DNA from: Acytostelium subglobosum LB1
Lineage: Eukaryota; Evosea; Eumycetozoa; Acytosteliales; Acytosteliaceae
DNA: 64,000 nt
Assembly: GCF_000787575.1 (NCBI RefSeq)
Contig: NW_012236521.1
Span: 762,924-826,923 of the forward strand
Direction: 5' to 3'
The position numbers and the translations under genes were made by a program. Numbering within the stretch: position 1 is the stretch's first letter; every line of letters begins with the position of its first letter. The notes below the pieces were generated by a model. It was not told the origin of the DNA. It made no database searches and saw only the letters and a program-made list of their open reading frames with translations. Shown in pieces: positions 24,490-33,573 of this stretch.

Positions 24490-26175
24490 GTGATTATATA
24501 CATTTGATTGAGTTATAGACGGGTGTAGTTGAGTGGTGGCAGATTGTATAGGGTCTGGTGTCCCCATTGTTCGTTGAGTTGTATGGTGGTTTGGGTGATG
24601 AGTAGGTGGATTGCTTCTTTCGCTTCTGGGTTGGTAGTGTTGGTGAGTTTGGTGTACAGTCTCTGGCAGGTATTCTTGGCTCGTGTCCACGCGGCCTCGA
24701 TCAGAATCTTGGTCTTGAAGAGGATGAGGTGTTTGGAGATCTGGAATTGTTCCTGATGACGTTCCTTGTTCCTGAGTGTCCAGAGGGTTTCCATGAAGAT
24801 TGCGTACAGGTTCATGGTGAGGATGGGGGAGGAGTCGATGTTGAATCTCAAGGCTGTCCAGGTTCTGATGGTGATGCTAGCCTCTTCTGCTGCTTCCTTG
24901 AAGTGGCTGAGGGCGTCCAGCGATCTTGGGCACAGGAAGAAGATGTGCTCGCTGGACTCGTAGGCGCCGCAGCGCTTGCAGTAGGAGTCAGGGGCCAGTC
25001 TTGATGAGGGGAAGGCTCTTGGTGAGATACCTCCATATGAGGTCCTTGCCCTTGGGGTGGATGATACGGCTGGGTGAGGCGAGGGCCGCTTGGACTCGTA
25101 CGCCACTGTTCTCTAGGATGAGTTGGCCTGGATTGGGTGTGAAGACATTCCACTTTGGGTCTTTCGTGTCCATGAGGCGGGTGTAGAGTGCTTTGAGTGT
25201 CGGTCGCTTGCCACGGGTGAGTGCTGGGGTGAATGAGAGGATAGACGGCGGCGATTCAAAGAGCTTGAGCCAGGCTGTCAGACTTTTTCTGAGCGTCTTG
25301 GACGTGATGTGTGTCCTTGATCTGGTCCTTCCATGAGTCACTGAAGGAGGGGAGGTCGTAGGATGAGCTGTCGAGGGTGTGTAGGGATCGTTCGTAGATG
25401 TATGCCTTCTGGGCCCTCACCTGCATGTTCCACAGTCCAATGCCACCTTCTTCTACGCTTCTGACTGCTCTTTGGCGCGAGAACCTATTCCTGTGTATCA
25501 CAGTGAAGACGTCTTTGCTAGAGTAGAGGAACCAACGCGCAAGTGCATCCAGGTGGGCTATTCCTTTGGCGTGGGAGCTGTCGAGGTAGAGATGGTAGGT
25601 GATCTTGGAGAGGGCGTAGGTCTTGAGTATAGCCATTCGGCCTTTGAGGGTGCTGGACTTGGTCCTCCAGTTGGCCAGGAGGTTGGAAACGCGGGTGGTC
25701 AGCATTGGTATCGAGCTAACAAGAGAGAGATGATGTTGTCGTGGATGAACCTGCCTGGGACGAATCCCGTCTGGCATGTTGTAACCACTTTTGGAAGGAA
25801 GGTTAGTAGTCGGTTGTTGATGATTGATGAGAATAGCTTGTAGTCGACGTTCAGTAGAGTGATTGGTCGCCGGTTGCCAATGTCAAGGATGTCGCCCTTT
25901 CCTTTGTAGATCATGGTCAGGATGCCCTGTTTGCAGATGGGGTTTATGCCAGAATCGAGCCAGTGATTGAACAGTTGGAGGAGGAGGGGGCATAGTTGCA
26001 GCGCATGGGTCTTGTAGAAGTTGGCGGTGATGCCGTCCTCTCCAGGCGCCTTGTTGGCTTGGACTTGGTGGATGACGGCCATGATCTCGTTCTATGTGAT
26101 GGGGGCGTCCAAGTTGGTGAGAGTGTCGTCAGGTATCTGTGGGTGCCACTTGCTGAGTAGTTCATTGTGTGGGCC
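24490..26175 (-). mobile_element. Broken non-LTR retrotransposon (LINE) remnant
   Basis: On the minus strand from 26170 the frames read the start of a LINE reverse transcriptase (LDAPIT, NKAPGEDGI, YKGKGD, RRPITLLN, QTGFVPGR). After 25705 they jump to the thumb/connection region (LKGRMAILKTYALSKITYHLY) and then to a zf-RVT-like segment (YCKRCGAYESSEHIFFLCPR) ending at a stop near 24513. The segment that should hold the catalytic YADD/FADD box is missing, and no endonuclease domain lies upstream. Successive frames differ (breaks near 25740, 25300 and 25100), and a TAG sits in frame just before NEIM. It is therefore a dead, 5'-truncated, internally deleted copy. Its 5' edge is about 55 bp upstream of tRNA-Glu, the position used by the TRE5 class of dictyostelid tRNA-targeting elements. 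Confidence 0.85.
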
Positions 26176-26230
26176 GACCTGGAAATTTTTTACCCACCTC
26201 AAAAACAAAATAGTGATTTAATCAAAAATA

Positions 26231-26302
26231 TCCTCGTTGGTGTAGTTGGTAACACCTCAGTCTCTCACACTGATACCTCGGGTTCGATTCCCGAACGGGG
26301 AG
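26231..26302 (+). tRNA. tRNA-Glu (CTC)
   Basis: 72 nt without CCA. The acceptor stem TCCTCGT pairs with ACGGGGA (one T-G pair) with discriminator G. The D-arm is GGTGTAGTTGGTAACACC-like. The anticodon stem TCAGT/ACTGA encloses loop CTCTCAC, giving anticodon CTC. The T-arm is CGGGTTCGATTCCCG. No intron is present. Internal A and B boxes for RNA polymerase III are intact. It is flanked by the LINE remnant upstream and the retroposed cDNA downstream. Confidence 0.95.
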
Positions 26303-26303
26303 G

Positions 26304-26323
26304 TTTTTTTTAGCTTTTTTTTT
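26304..26323 (+). terminator. Pol III terminator of tRNA-Glu
   Basis: A run of eight T at 26304-26311 begins two bases after the mature 3' end and is followed by nine T at 26315-26323. Confidence 0.75.
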
Positions 26324-26359
26324 CCCTCGAGCTTCTCTCGCGCTTCTCGCCCTGGAGTA

Positions 26360-26368
26360 TCCCAACCT
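26360..26368 (+). repeat. Target-site duplication, left copy
   Basis: TCCCAACCT, repeated exactly at 26638-26646 directly after the 20-A tract. Together they bracket the retroposed segment 26369-26637. Confidence 0.75.
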
Positions 26369-26637
26369 TTGGTGTGCATCACATCCTTCAAGTGGACGAG
26401 TTCACTACCAAGTGGCACCTCAGCACTCGCAACAGCGACATCCGTCTTCCGCCTCTGCCGCCAACTATCAACAAATACTTGGTGGCCGAATTCAGAGGCC
26501 TACAGTAGAAAAGAAAAGAAAGAAAAAAATCAAGAAAATCGACTAACTTATATATATTATCCTGCCTCTTCAATGACGCCAATTTATTTGCAATAATAAT
26601 AAACTTCCACTCTAGTCAAAAAAAAAAAAAAAAAAAA
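26369..26637 (+). pseudogene. Retroposed, 5'-truncated cDNA with poly(A) tail
   Basis: The segment reads as the end of a coding sequence (motifs HHILQVDEFTTKW and PPLPPTINKYLVAEFRG, then a TAG near 26506), then an AT-rich 3' untranslated stretch. An AATAAA signal sits at 26598-26603 and exactly 20 A occupy 26618-26637. The whole is bracketed by 9-bp direct repeats. This is the signature of target-primed reverse transcription of a processed mRNA or of the 3' end of a poly(A)-ended element. I do not recognise the parent protein. It begins about 65 bp downstream of the tRNA-Glu gene. Confidence 0.75.
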
Positions 26638-26646
26638 TCCCAACCT
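26638..26646 (+). repeat. Target-site duplication, right copy
   Basis: TCCCAACCT, identical to 26360-26368 and immediately 3' of the A-tract. Confidence 0.75.
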
Positions 26647-26877
26647 ACATGGAACTACAACACGCTCAATATCTCCCTCGGTAGGGTTAACTCCAACGCC
26701 CCATACCGCCACCTCATTGGTATCATTGTCCACCTCATGTTGAAGATCATTTCCAATCACCAATTCGGCTCAAAGAACCAACAATTCAATTTGCTCAATG
26801 ATTCACCAACAGGGTCATATTCACTTCTAGTTAATGATGTTGAAACATATTTATTGCCTGTGTATGGTTGGGAATGA
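26641..26877 (+). pseudogene. Coding remnant interrupted by the retroposed cDNA
   Basis: The plus strand is open from the end of the target duplication to a TGA at 26875. It reads motifs such as WNYNTLNISLGRVNSNAPYR, HLMLKIISNHQF and LLPVYGWE. The composition looks like protein, but there is no start and no family match I know. Across the reconstructed empty site the same frame continues to the left toward tRNA-Glu. It may be an older mobile-element or gene fragment. Confidence 0.4.
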
Positions 26878-27000
26878 GAAAAATAGTTGATCAAATTTGC
26901 AGGAAAGTGACAAAATTCATAAAGTGATGCGTTTATTATCAAACAAAGATGTAGAAAAAAGGTTGGGATAGTTCCAGGGTGTCCAAGGCAACAAGAAGAG

Positions 27001-27072
27001 AGGTTCAGGGCGGGATTGAACCGTCGACCAAAGGATTTGCAATCCTCTACTCTACCACTGAGCTACTGAACC
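27001..27072 (-). tRNA. tRNA-Cys (GCA)
   Basis: 72 nt on the minus strand. The acceptor stem GGTTCAG pairs with CTGAACC, discriminator T as is usual for tRNA-Cys. The D-arm is GCTCAGTGGTAGAG. The anticodon stem GAGGA/TCCTT encloses loop TTGCAAA, anticodon GCA. The T-arm contains GGTTCAATCCC. No intron is present. A run of six T on the minus strand lies about 45 bp downstream. Confidence 0.93.
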
Positions 27073-27241
27073 TGTTGATTTTTGCCATTGTGGGCGACAC
27101 GGACCCATCCAGTTAAAATTGCAGCCAGTTTGAACGTCACCTTGACTTAATTTGACCAACTTGAACAAAAAGTTAAAAAAGTATTGAGTGTAAGTGTTAT
27201 GTTGATCACACTTAGTGATTGTTGTTGATGTTGTTACTGAT

Positions 27242-28770
27242 TTAATGTTGTTGGATTGTAAGTGTAAATGGTGGAACGATCACTTGGATCATATCAGGAC
27301 TGAATGGTTTAGGAAACATTGGTGACATCTTGAAGTATCCAGACATGGTTCCAGTCGTTGTCTCCAACTCACACTTGCTGCAATACTCACTGAGAAGAGT
27401 ATGTCAAATGATTGATTGATTGAATGATTGAATGAGTTAGTGTCACTCAACTAATGTGTGATCATTCATCATACAACTTACAACTTGGAACCTGGTGTGA
27501 TCTTTGGATACATTCCAATGACACCTTCACCATCGACAGTATTGGTGCCAAGTGATGTGGTGATGTCCCAGTGCCTTGCGACAAGTTGGCAAGAGTTGGT
27601 TTGATCCTCATCCTCATCCATCCAGATTGTGATCCTGTAGTAAAAGGTGTTGTAGCGATGTCTGTCCTCAGGCACATATAGTGCGCTGCCCTTGACCCAA
27701 ACGCCATGTGTCTTGACCTCCGTGATGTATGGCGAGTACTCTGGATAGCGTGAGATGACGTCGTCGCGCAACGTGTAGACTCTTTGCTCAAGCTTCTTGA
27801 CATGGCTGTCCATAAACTCGCGGAATGTATTGGCGACCGCGATGTTTGTGGCGTTGCTGCCTCCATCCAGCATCACATTGCCAAACTTGAGGTCGTTATA
27901 GTTTAGGTCATCATTGATGACGAGGTAATAGTAGCGCTCAGTGGACATTGAGCAGGCCACTGGCCACAGCTTGGTGTATATCTTGCCAGTGTTGTAAAAG
28001 ATACGTTGCATGTAGATCTTCTTGGCAATTTCATAAGAGAGCAGAATGATGTTTGATTGAAAGTCGTACGCCTCGAGCGTTCCAAACAATCCGTATTGCG
28101 TGTTTAGTTGTTGACCATCGTAGATTAGACAAGATGCGACGTAGTCGGGTGGGAATGAAAGCACCTCCTTGGTGGGAGGCTCAAGAGGCGTGCCGACGTA
28201 TCTGTTCATCACTTGTGGCTTTCTGCGTGGCTCAGACTGTCGTACCACCTCCACGACAGACTGTGATTGATCGTTGAAGATGGTATCGGAGCATGGTGGG
28301 TTGAAGCTGGACATAAGGAGTGCCTCCTGTTCATTTTGTTTACACCACTGTTCCAAGCGCGTCCATATCCTCAGCATAGGTAGATAGTCAAAAGCAGCCG
28401 GTGCCAATCGTCTGTGTAGGTAGATATACAATGCCCGAGTCGTTGGCTGAATGTCCGACGACATATCATCTGATGTAGATGATGGTATTGTTGTAGTTGT
28501 TGTTGTAGATGTTGTTGTAGAAGTTGTTGTTGTTGTTGGTGGTGGAGCAACAGTCGCATGTAATACACCAGGTGTATATTTTAACAACAACTGTTCTCTA
28601 TTCATTCCATAGTCTTCAAGTAGAAGTGATGGCCATCTACTCAAACATTGAAGTGACAATGCAGTGCATGTTGCCGATAGACGACACACCTCTACATAAC
28701 CAAGTGATTCAAGTACAGTCTGTAAAGTCTCTGTTGGTATCTGTAGTAGATAGTTTGTATTATAATCCAT
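27242..28770 (-). CDS. FBXO3-like F-box protein with ApaG domain
   Basis: Exons 28770..27482 and 27389..27242 give 478 aa. Residues 8-50 form an F-box (IPTETLQTVLESLGYVEVCR, then LSRWPSLLLED), the Skp1-binding part of SCF ubiquitin ligases. A Thr-rich insertion follows. A SMI1/KNR4-like region spans about 140-330. The C-terminal ApaG domain starts near ITEVKTHGVWVKG and continues with CQLVARHWDI and VDGEGVIGMYP, completed by the second exon (EYCSKCELETTTGTMSGYF). This three-part order is that of animal FBXO3, a substrate receptor. The start is set at MDYNTN because an upstream in-frame ATG would add only 24 Ile/Tyr-rich residues. Substrates are unknown. Confidence 0.88.
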
Positions 28771-29750
28771 TGTATTTATTATATATGAATGTATGTATGG
28801 ATATGAATGAATATATAGTTTGTTAATTAATGTGATTATCATTGTGTGTATGAAAAAAATCTAGTTCAGGAGTGAATGGTGAAGTGAATTCTAAAGACTG
28901 GGGGTTGAACTACCAAAGTAGGAAGATATTAGAGCCTATACTAAGAAATCATATCTACTAGACTATTCATTAATTCATTCATTCATTCACTAATCAATTA
29001 TACAAGTATAAAAAAACAATATTTAATATAATAACTAACTATTATACTTATTATTACAAGTCACCCTAGTTTTAAATATCCTCCCTCGTTCACAAATAAT
29101 GGGGGAACATATGAACAACATGTCCATGGTCTTTGTATCTGCTTCGAGTCAATTGAAATCACTCATTGCACTCTCGAATGGCCCAACAAACCATTCAACA
29201 CAAAATGCATCTGACTTTAATCAGGGAACCTGTCCTAATTTGTAAAGCAATGATGTGTTTTGCAAGCCGAAGCCGACAACGAACGAATTGTGTAGGTTCA
29301 TAGGGATGATCACTCAGCAGTACAGCGTAGACCACGTCGAATAGTGAAATTGACAAAATGAAATTTCCTCCTGACGTTTGCATTGCTCGGAATAGTGGGA
29401 TTTCATTACTCCATTAGTAGAACCATATCGATTCTGGAGTCAGTGCCTTTATCAACATCCCCATCAATGGGACACGATCCCCCTCCCGCTGATCATTAAA
29501 CCTAAACTCAATTCAACATCTGAGGACAGGTCCCAAATGGAGTGATCATGAAGAGCTCAATGCACAATGCATTGCTGTGCTCGACCTGAACAATGCTCAA
29601 TGTACCCATCATGTCAAGACACGATGAATCATTAGTCATTATCATTCAAAATAATTCCTTATTCCATGTACATTCAACACAAATAGTATTCATTAATACA
29701 TATAATTATAATTAATATATATCAATCTTTAAACTACTTACAACACTTTC
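28771..29750. other. Divergent intergenic region
   Basis: Promoter region shared by the FBXO3-like gene (minus) and the unknown gene (plus). The part 29090-29600 is less repetitive than the usual spacer here but has only short frames and no family match. AT-rich TATA-like DNA at 29700-29730 probably marks the start of the plus-strand transcript. Confidence 0.4.
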
Positions 29751-29793
29751 GCACCACATCACGTATTCAATTTCCCAACCAATCATATTACAG

Positions 29794-30882
29794 GTAAGTT
29801 TGAATTAATATTCACTCAGTCTCACATCATCGATTTACCAATTTATTACTACCCCTTCCTCCACACACATACACTCAACCAACAACCAACCATCCCCGAT
29901 GTGACATCTCTGTTGACGATGTGCTTATTTAAATGAAATTGAATGTGTTGTAATAATGTAATGCATTCAATTCAATTCAATTTGGGAGTATTCAATGCCC
30001 CACTATCCCGGCGATGTATTGAATGTGGTGTGTACTTGATTGATGATCACCACCTTCAACACCACTTACCACACCAATCATTATGTATTTGTTATTGATG
30101 TTATGGGCCATACCCTCCAGTATACATTGCCTGTTGCCTTACCCAATCATTGCCAAATTTACACACACCTCATCAGCAACATTACCCATCATCACACCCC
30201 GACCTGAAATTTCCTCCATTCATCAGTCAGCACTCTCTGATTGAAAGGTGTGTGTGACAACGTGTGTGGTGTCGGTTCGATGCAGTGTGTCAGAGTACAT
30301 GATAGGCAAGCATTGCTTTATGTATGTGTAATCGAATTGCCGATTGGTGAGTGAGAGTTAGTAAGAGAGGAGAGCTCAGCTCACACACCCGAAATGTTAT
30401 TGGCTGTTGATGCCAATGATGTTGTTGACGCTGGATGCTTCATGGTTGTAGCTTGCATAACCCTTCACCTACTTCAGTACTTGTGTCTTACGAGATTGAA
30501 TGGTATTGGGTTGTTTGAGTGAGTGAGTATGACAAGTTGCTGTTGTTGTTATTGAACATTGTTACATAAACAAGTCAACCATCCATCCAACCAGCGCTAG
30601 CTTCAACTTTCAAGTCATCCAGCCACAATAATAATATAATACTCAGTTTAATATCAACATCATCATCCTCTTCATCATCACTGATATAAGTCCCATTCCA
30701 ATTCCAATTCATTCATTGTCTGTACCTTTGGATGTCCATTTGTTCAAACATATAATATATCCACTTCCCTTCCATTCCCTTCCTTCCTTTGTACGTTTAG
30801 AGGTCGAGACCTCAAATATTCCAAAAACCATGTTAAACTAATACCAATTCCCCTTCTCCCTTCTCCCCTTTCTACCTTCCAG
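29794..30882 (+). other. Probable 5'UTR intron, about 1.1 kb
   Basis: A consensus donor CAG/GTAAGTTTG at 29794 and a pyrimidine-rich acceptor (CTTCTCCCTTCTCCCCTTTCTACCTTCCAG) ending at 30882 frame a non-coding stretch. The presumed leader exon before 29794 has no ATG. The ATG of the next gene is 31 bases after the acceptor. No open frame of note lies inside. Confidence 0.5.
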
Positions 30883-30912
30883 ACATATACCAACATACAT
30901 ACATACTATAGA

Positions 30913-31551
30913 ATGAACTCATTATACGTTGCCAACTTGGATAAGAAGAGACAGACTGCCGTCCTCGTCTACAGGAACTTCAACAACAGACTGAGTAGTC
31001 AGGAGCTGAATGAGATGATCCAGTACCTGCGCTCAGAGTTGAATATTAGAGGCTGTGAGAGAATTAAGAATGATCTGCGCGGATTCATCAAGACTCTCCA
31101 GGCCAACAGCTACGCCAAGTTCCGTGTCGTCCTGGACCACGATGCCCACGTCCTCAACATGGGCGGAAGTGGATGTCTGGGCTACGTCAGCGAGCACATC
31201 TACGACTATTATGACACCTTTGAGTTCAAGGACGTCGAGGTCTACACCCCATCCTCTGCCGAGCACCTCACCGTCGAGAGTCTGGCCGAGCGTTTCCATC
31301 TGTCCGCCCTGGCGCATGCTGGTGCTTCCACCAACAACAAGAAGCAACATACTACCACTCCACAGCATCACAACAACGTCCACACATCAACAACTACCCC
31401 AATTACTATCAACAACAACAGCGCACAACAACATCCAACTAGCAATAGCCCAGTCCATGTCCACAGCTACATCCACAACCATCATCACAAGGCAACAGCC
31501 ACTGCCAACCAATTCACATCTCCATCGCAACACCAACAGCTCGTAGCTTAG
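30913..31551 (+). CDS. Protein of unknown function with His/Asn/Thr-rich tail
   Basis: Uninterrupted 212-aa frame starting at the first ATG after the putative 5'UTR intron. Residues 1-130 are well-mixed and globular in character: they open MNSLYVANLDKKRQTAVLVY and include CERIKNDLRGFIKTLQ and LGYVSEHIYDYYDTFEF. The remainder is low complexity, rich in His, Asn, Thr and Gln. There is no signal peptide or membrane segment. GC-rich codon choice (GCC, GTC, CTC, AAC) resembles that of the Rieske and cysteine-repeat genes, suggesting strong expression. I do not recognise the family. Confidence 0.8.
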   Translation: MNSLYVANLDKKRQTAVLVYRNFNNRLSSQELNEMIQYLRSELNIRGCERIKNDLRGFIKTLQANSYAKFRVVLDHDAHVLNMGGSGCLGYVSEHIYDYYDTFEFKDVEVYTPSSAEHLTVESLAERFHLSALAHAGASTNNKKQHTTTPQHHNNVHTSTTTPITINNNSAQQHPTSNSPVHVHSYIHNHHHKATATANQFTSPSQHQQLVA

Positions 31552-31712
31552 GCACATTCTTGATGGATGTATTATATCCTCCCCCATCTCCCTACTCCCC
31601 CTCCTCTACTCCTCACTCTCCCTCCCTCCTTCCTCCTCTTCTCTTCCCTTCCCTTCTCTTCGTACAAATAAACAATACATTCCTTTTGTTTATACTTATA
31701 ATATTATCCATC

Positions 31713-33329
31713 CTAATCTTGCTTTATTCCTTTACCGCCGCCGCTGCTGCTGTTGCCACCCTCTTGCTGTGGCTGTTGCTGCTGTCTAGAGTTAATCTTC
31801 TTGATATAGTCCAACTTTAACAACACGGAGAATGAGTCGACAATGAGCAACACTTGAGCCAGAGTGAATACTAGGTTGATGGTGTAGTAGAAGTTGGCAT
31901 TGCCCGTTCCTTGGTAGATCCACATCTGCCAGAGAATGGGTGCCAGCACCGTTACGTAGATTCCAACCACGACAATGATGAATGAGTATCGCACGCCCTT
32001 GAGTGGCTCGTACAGCAGGGGCAGCAGCGCCAAGTGGAGCGAAGTGTCGCCCATTGCCGGATAGGATTTGAACGTGGCGATAATGGCGCACAATGTCCAG
32101 AAGTAGAACAAAGGATGGTTCTTCAGTCTGATGGCCAATGGTATCGTGTAGATGAACACATGATACTGGAAGATGAACAGGAAGAAGTTCCTAAAGTGTT
32201 CAAACACCTCGATAAAGTAGTACCAGAACAGACCTAGACGATTGATCGATCGATTAAGCGGGAGAATGAGTGAGTGAGATGTCCATCCTTGAGGTCCATC
32301 CATTCTTACTTACCAATATTGGGCGTGAGGTCCTCAACGAGGAATGTGAACCAGTAGCACTTCTCAATGAACTCCCAAGAGTTGAGGAGTGTGAAGGATA
32401 TGTAGAGGAGGGAGCCAAGAGAGAAGATAAAGAGCAAGACGGTCTTGATTGCAAAGACCACGCTAGACTTGCTTGCTGTCGTACGCTTGAGTATATATGA
32501 CACGGGGAATATCAACATGATTGGATAGATTGAGATGTAGACCGCAGAGGCCACAGAGAACAACGACAAGAACATGTTGCCTGTGCATGGTCGAGTGTTG
32601 GTTGGTTGATTGGTTAGTGATTGAGTCAATGAGAGGTCGCCAATGAATAGACACTTACCAGACAAGGCAAAGTATAGAGAGGCGATTATAGAGAGGTTGT
32701 TAAAGACGATGGTGCTCATGCCAACAGAGGTGAATAGAGTGAATGGGTTGAAGAGGTAGATGGCAGCCACAACATTGGGGAAGTTTGATTGTGCCAGCTT
32801 AGGGTCGCCACCCATCTCTTGAGGCAATACACTGCCCGCCAGCACAGTGATGCGCCGTAGCAGATAGGCAATGATCACATCGACCAATACAAACATCAAC
32901 TGCGATGCTATGATATGTAGACCATGCAGTGGCATGAAAGCCAGCAATAACAGAGGTGCCTGATGGTATGCCGAACCTGCATAAGGTGACAATCCAAGTG
33001 TATGTAGATGCAATCCTTCAGTCACTAATATAGGGAGAGAAGAGGTGGTATTAGCATCATTGGATTGATCGATTGATTGATTGATTGATCGAATGATTGG
33101 AGCAGTGATGTTTACATCGTTTGAAGCCTGTAAGAGGTGTGCTGATCTCATTCCTCTGTGAGAGTACATTGTGGAAGCCTTGATAATAGAGTACTAGTCG
33201 CAGTATGACCGCCACTAATATGATCCAAAGGAAGCTAGTAAATGTACATGTTTTGGTTGATGATGCCGTTGATGTCGATGCTGTCGATGATGTTGATTGT
33301 TGTTGTTGTTGTGTATCCTTTGCTTTCAT
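31713..33329 (-). CDS. pigU: GPI transamidase subunit PIG-U
   Basis: Exons 33329..33116, 33024..32659, 32580..32314 and 32233..31713 give 455 aa. After a Q/S/T-rich start, multiple hydrophobic helices span the protein. Diagnostic segments are EISTPLTGFKR joined to TEGLHLHTLGLSPYAG, PLLLLAFMPL, NVVAAIYLFNPFTL, the LTPNIGLFWYYF junction, FIYTIPLAIRLKNHPLFYFW and FKSYPAMGDTSLHLALLPL. PIG-U is the endoplasmic-reticulum subunit of the complex that swaps a C-terminal peptide for the GPI anchor. The C-terminus ends in a Q/G/S-rich tail lacking in animals. It would process proteins such as the nearby GH18 enzyme, though the proximity is presumably chance. Confidence 0.93.
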
Positions 33330-33573
33330 CTTTCGTTCATTAGTCTATATCTATTACTACTGTACATATACACATATATATTAGTTATCAAACAATGAAA
33401 CAAACTGACCAGGTCTAACTATGAAAAGTGATCTTCAACCTCGAAGTCAAACATACCCTCTCACACTTACCCTCGCACTCATTCCCTCACTCTGACTTGT
33501 CCAATGTAATGTAATGTATAATGTACAGTAATACCTTTATTAACTAGATTGAGTAGATAATGGACCATTCATT

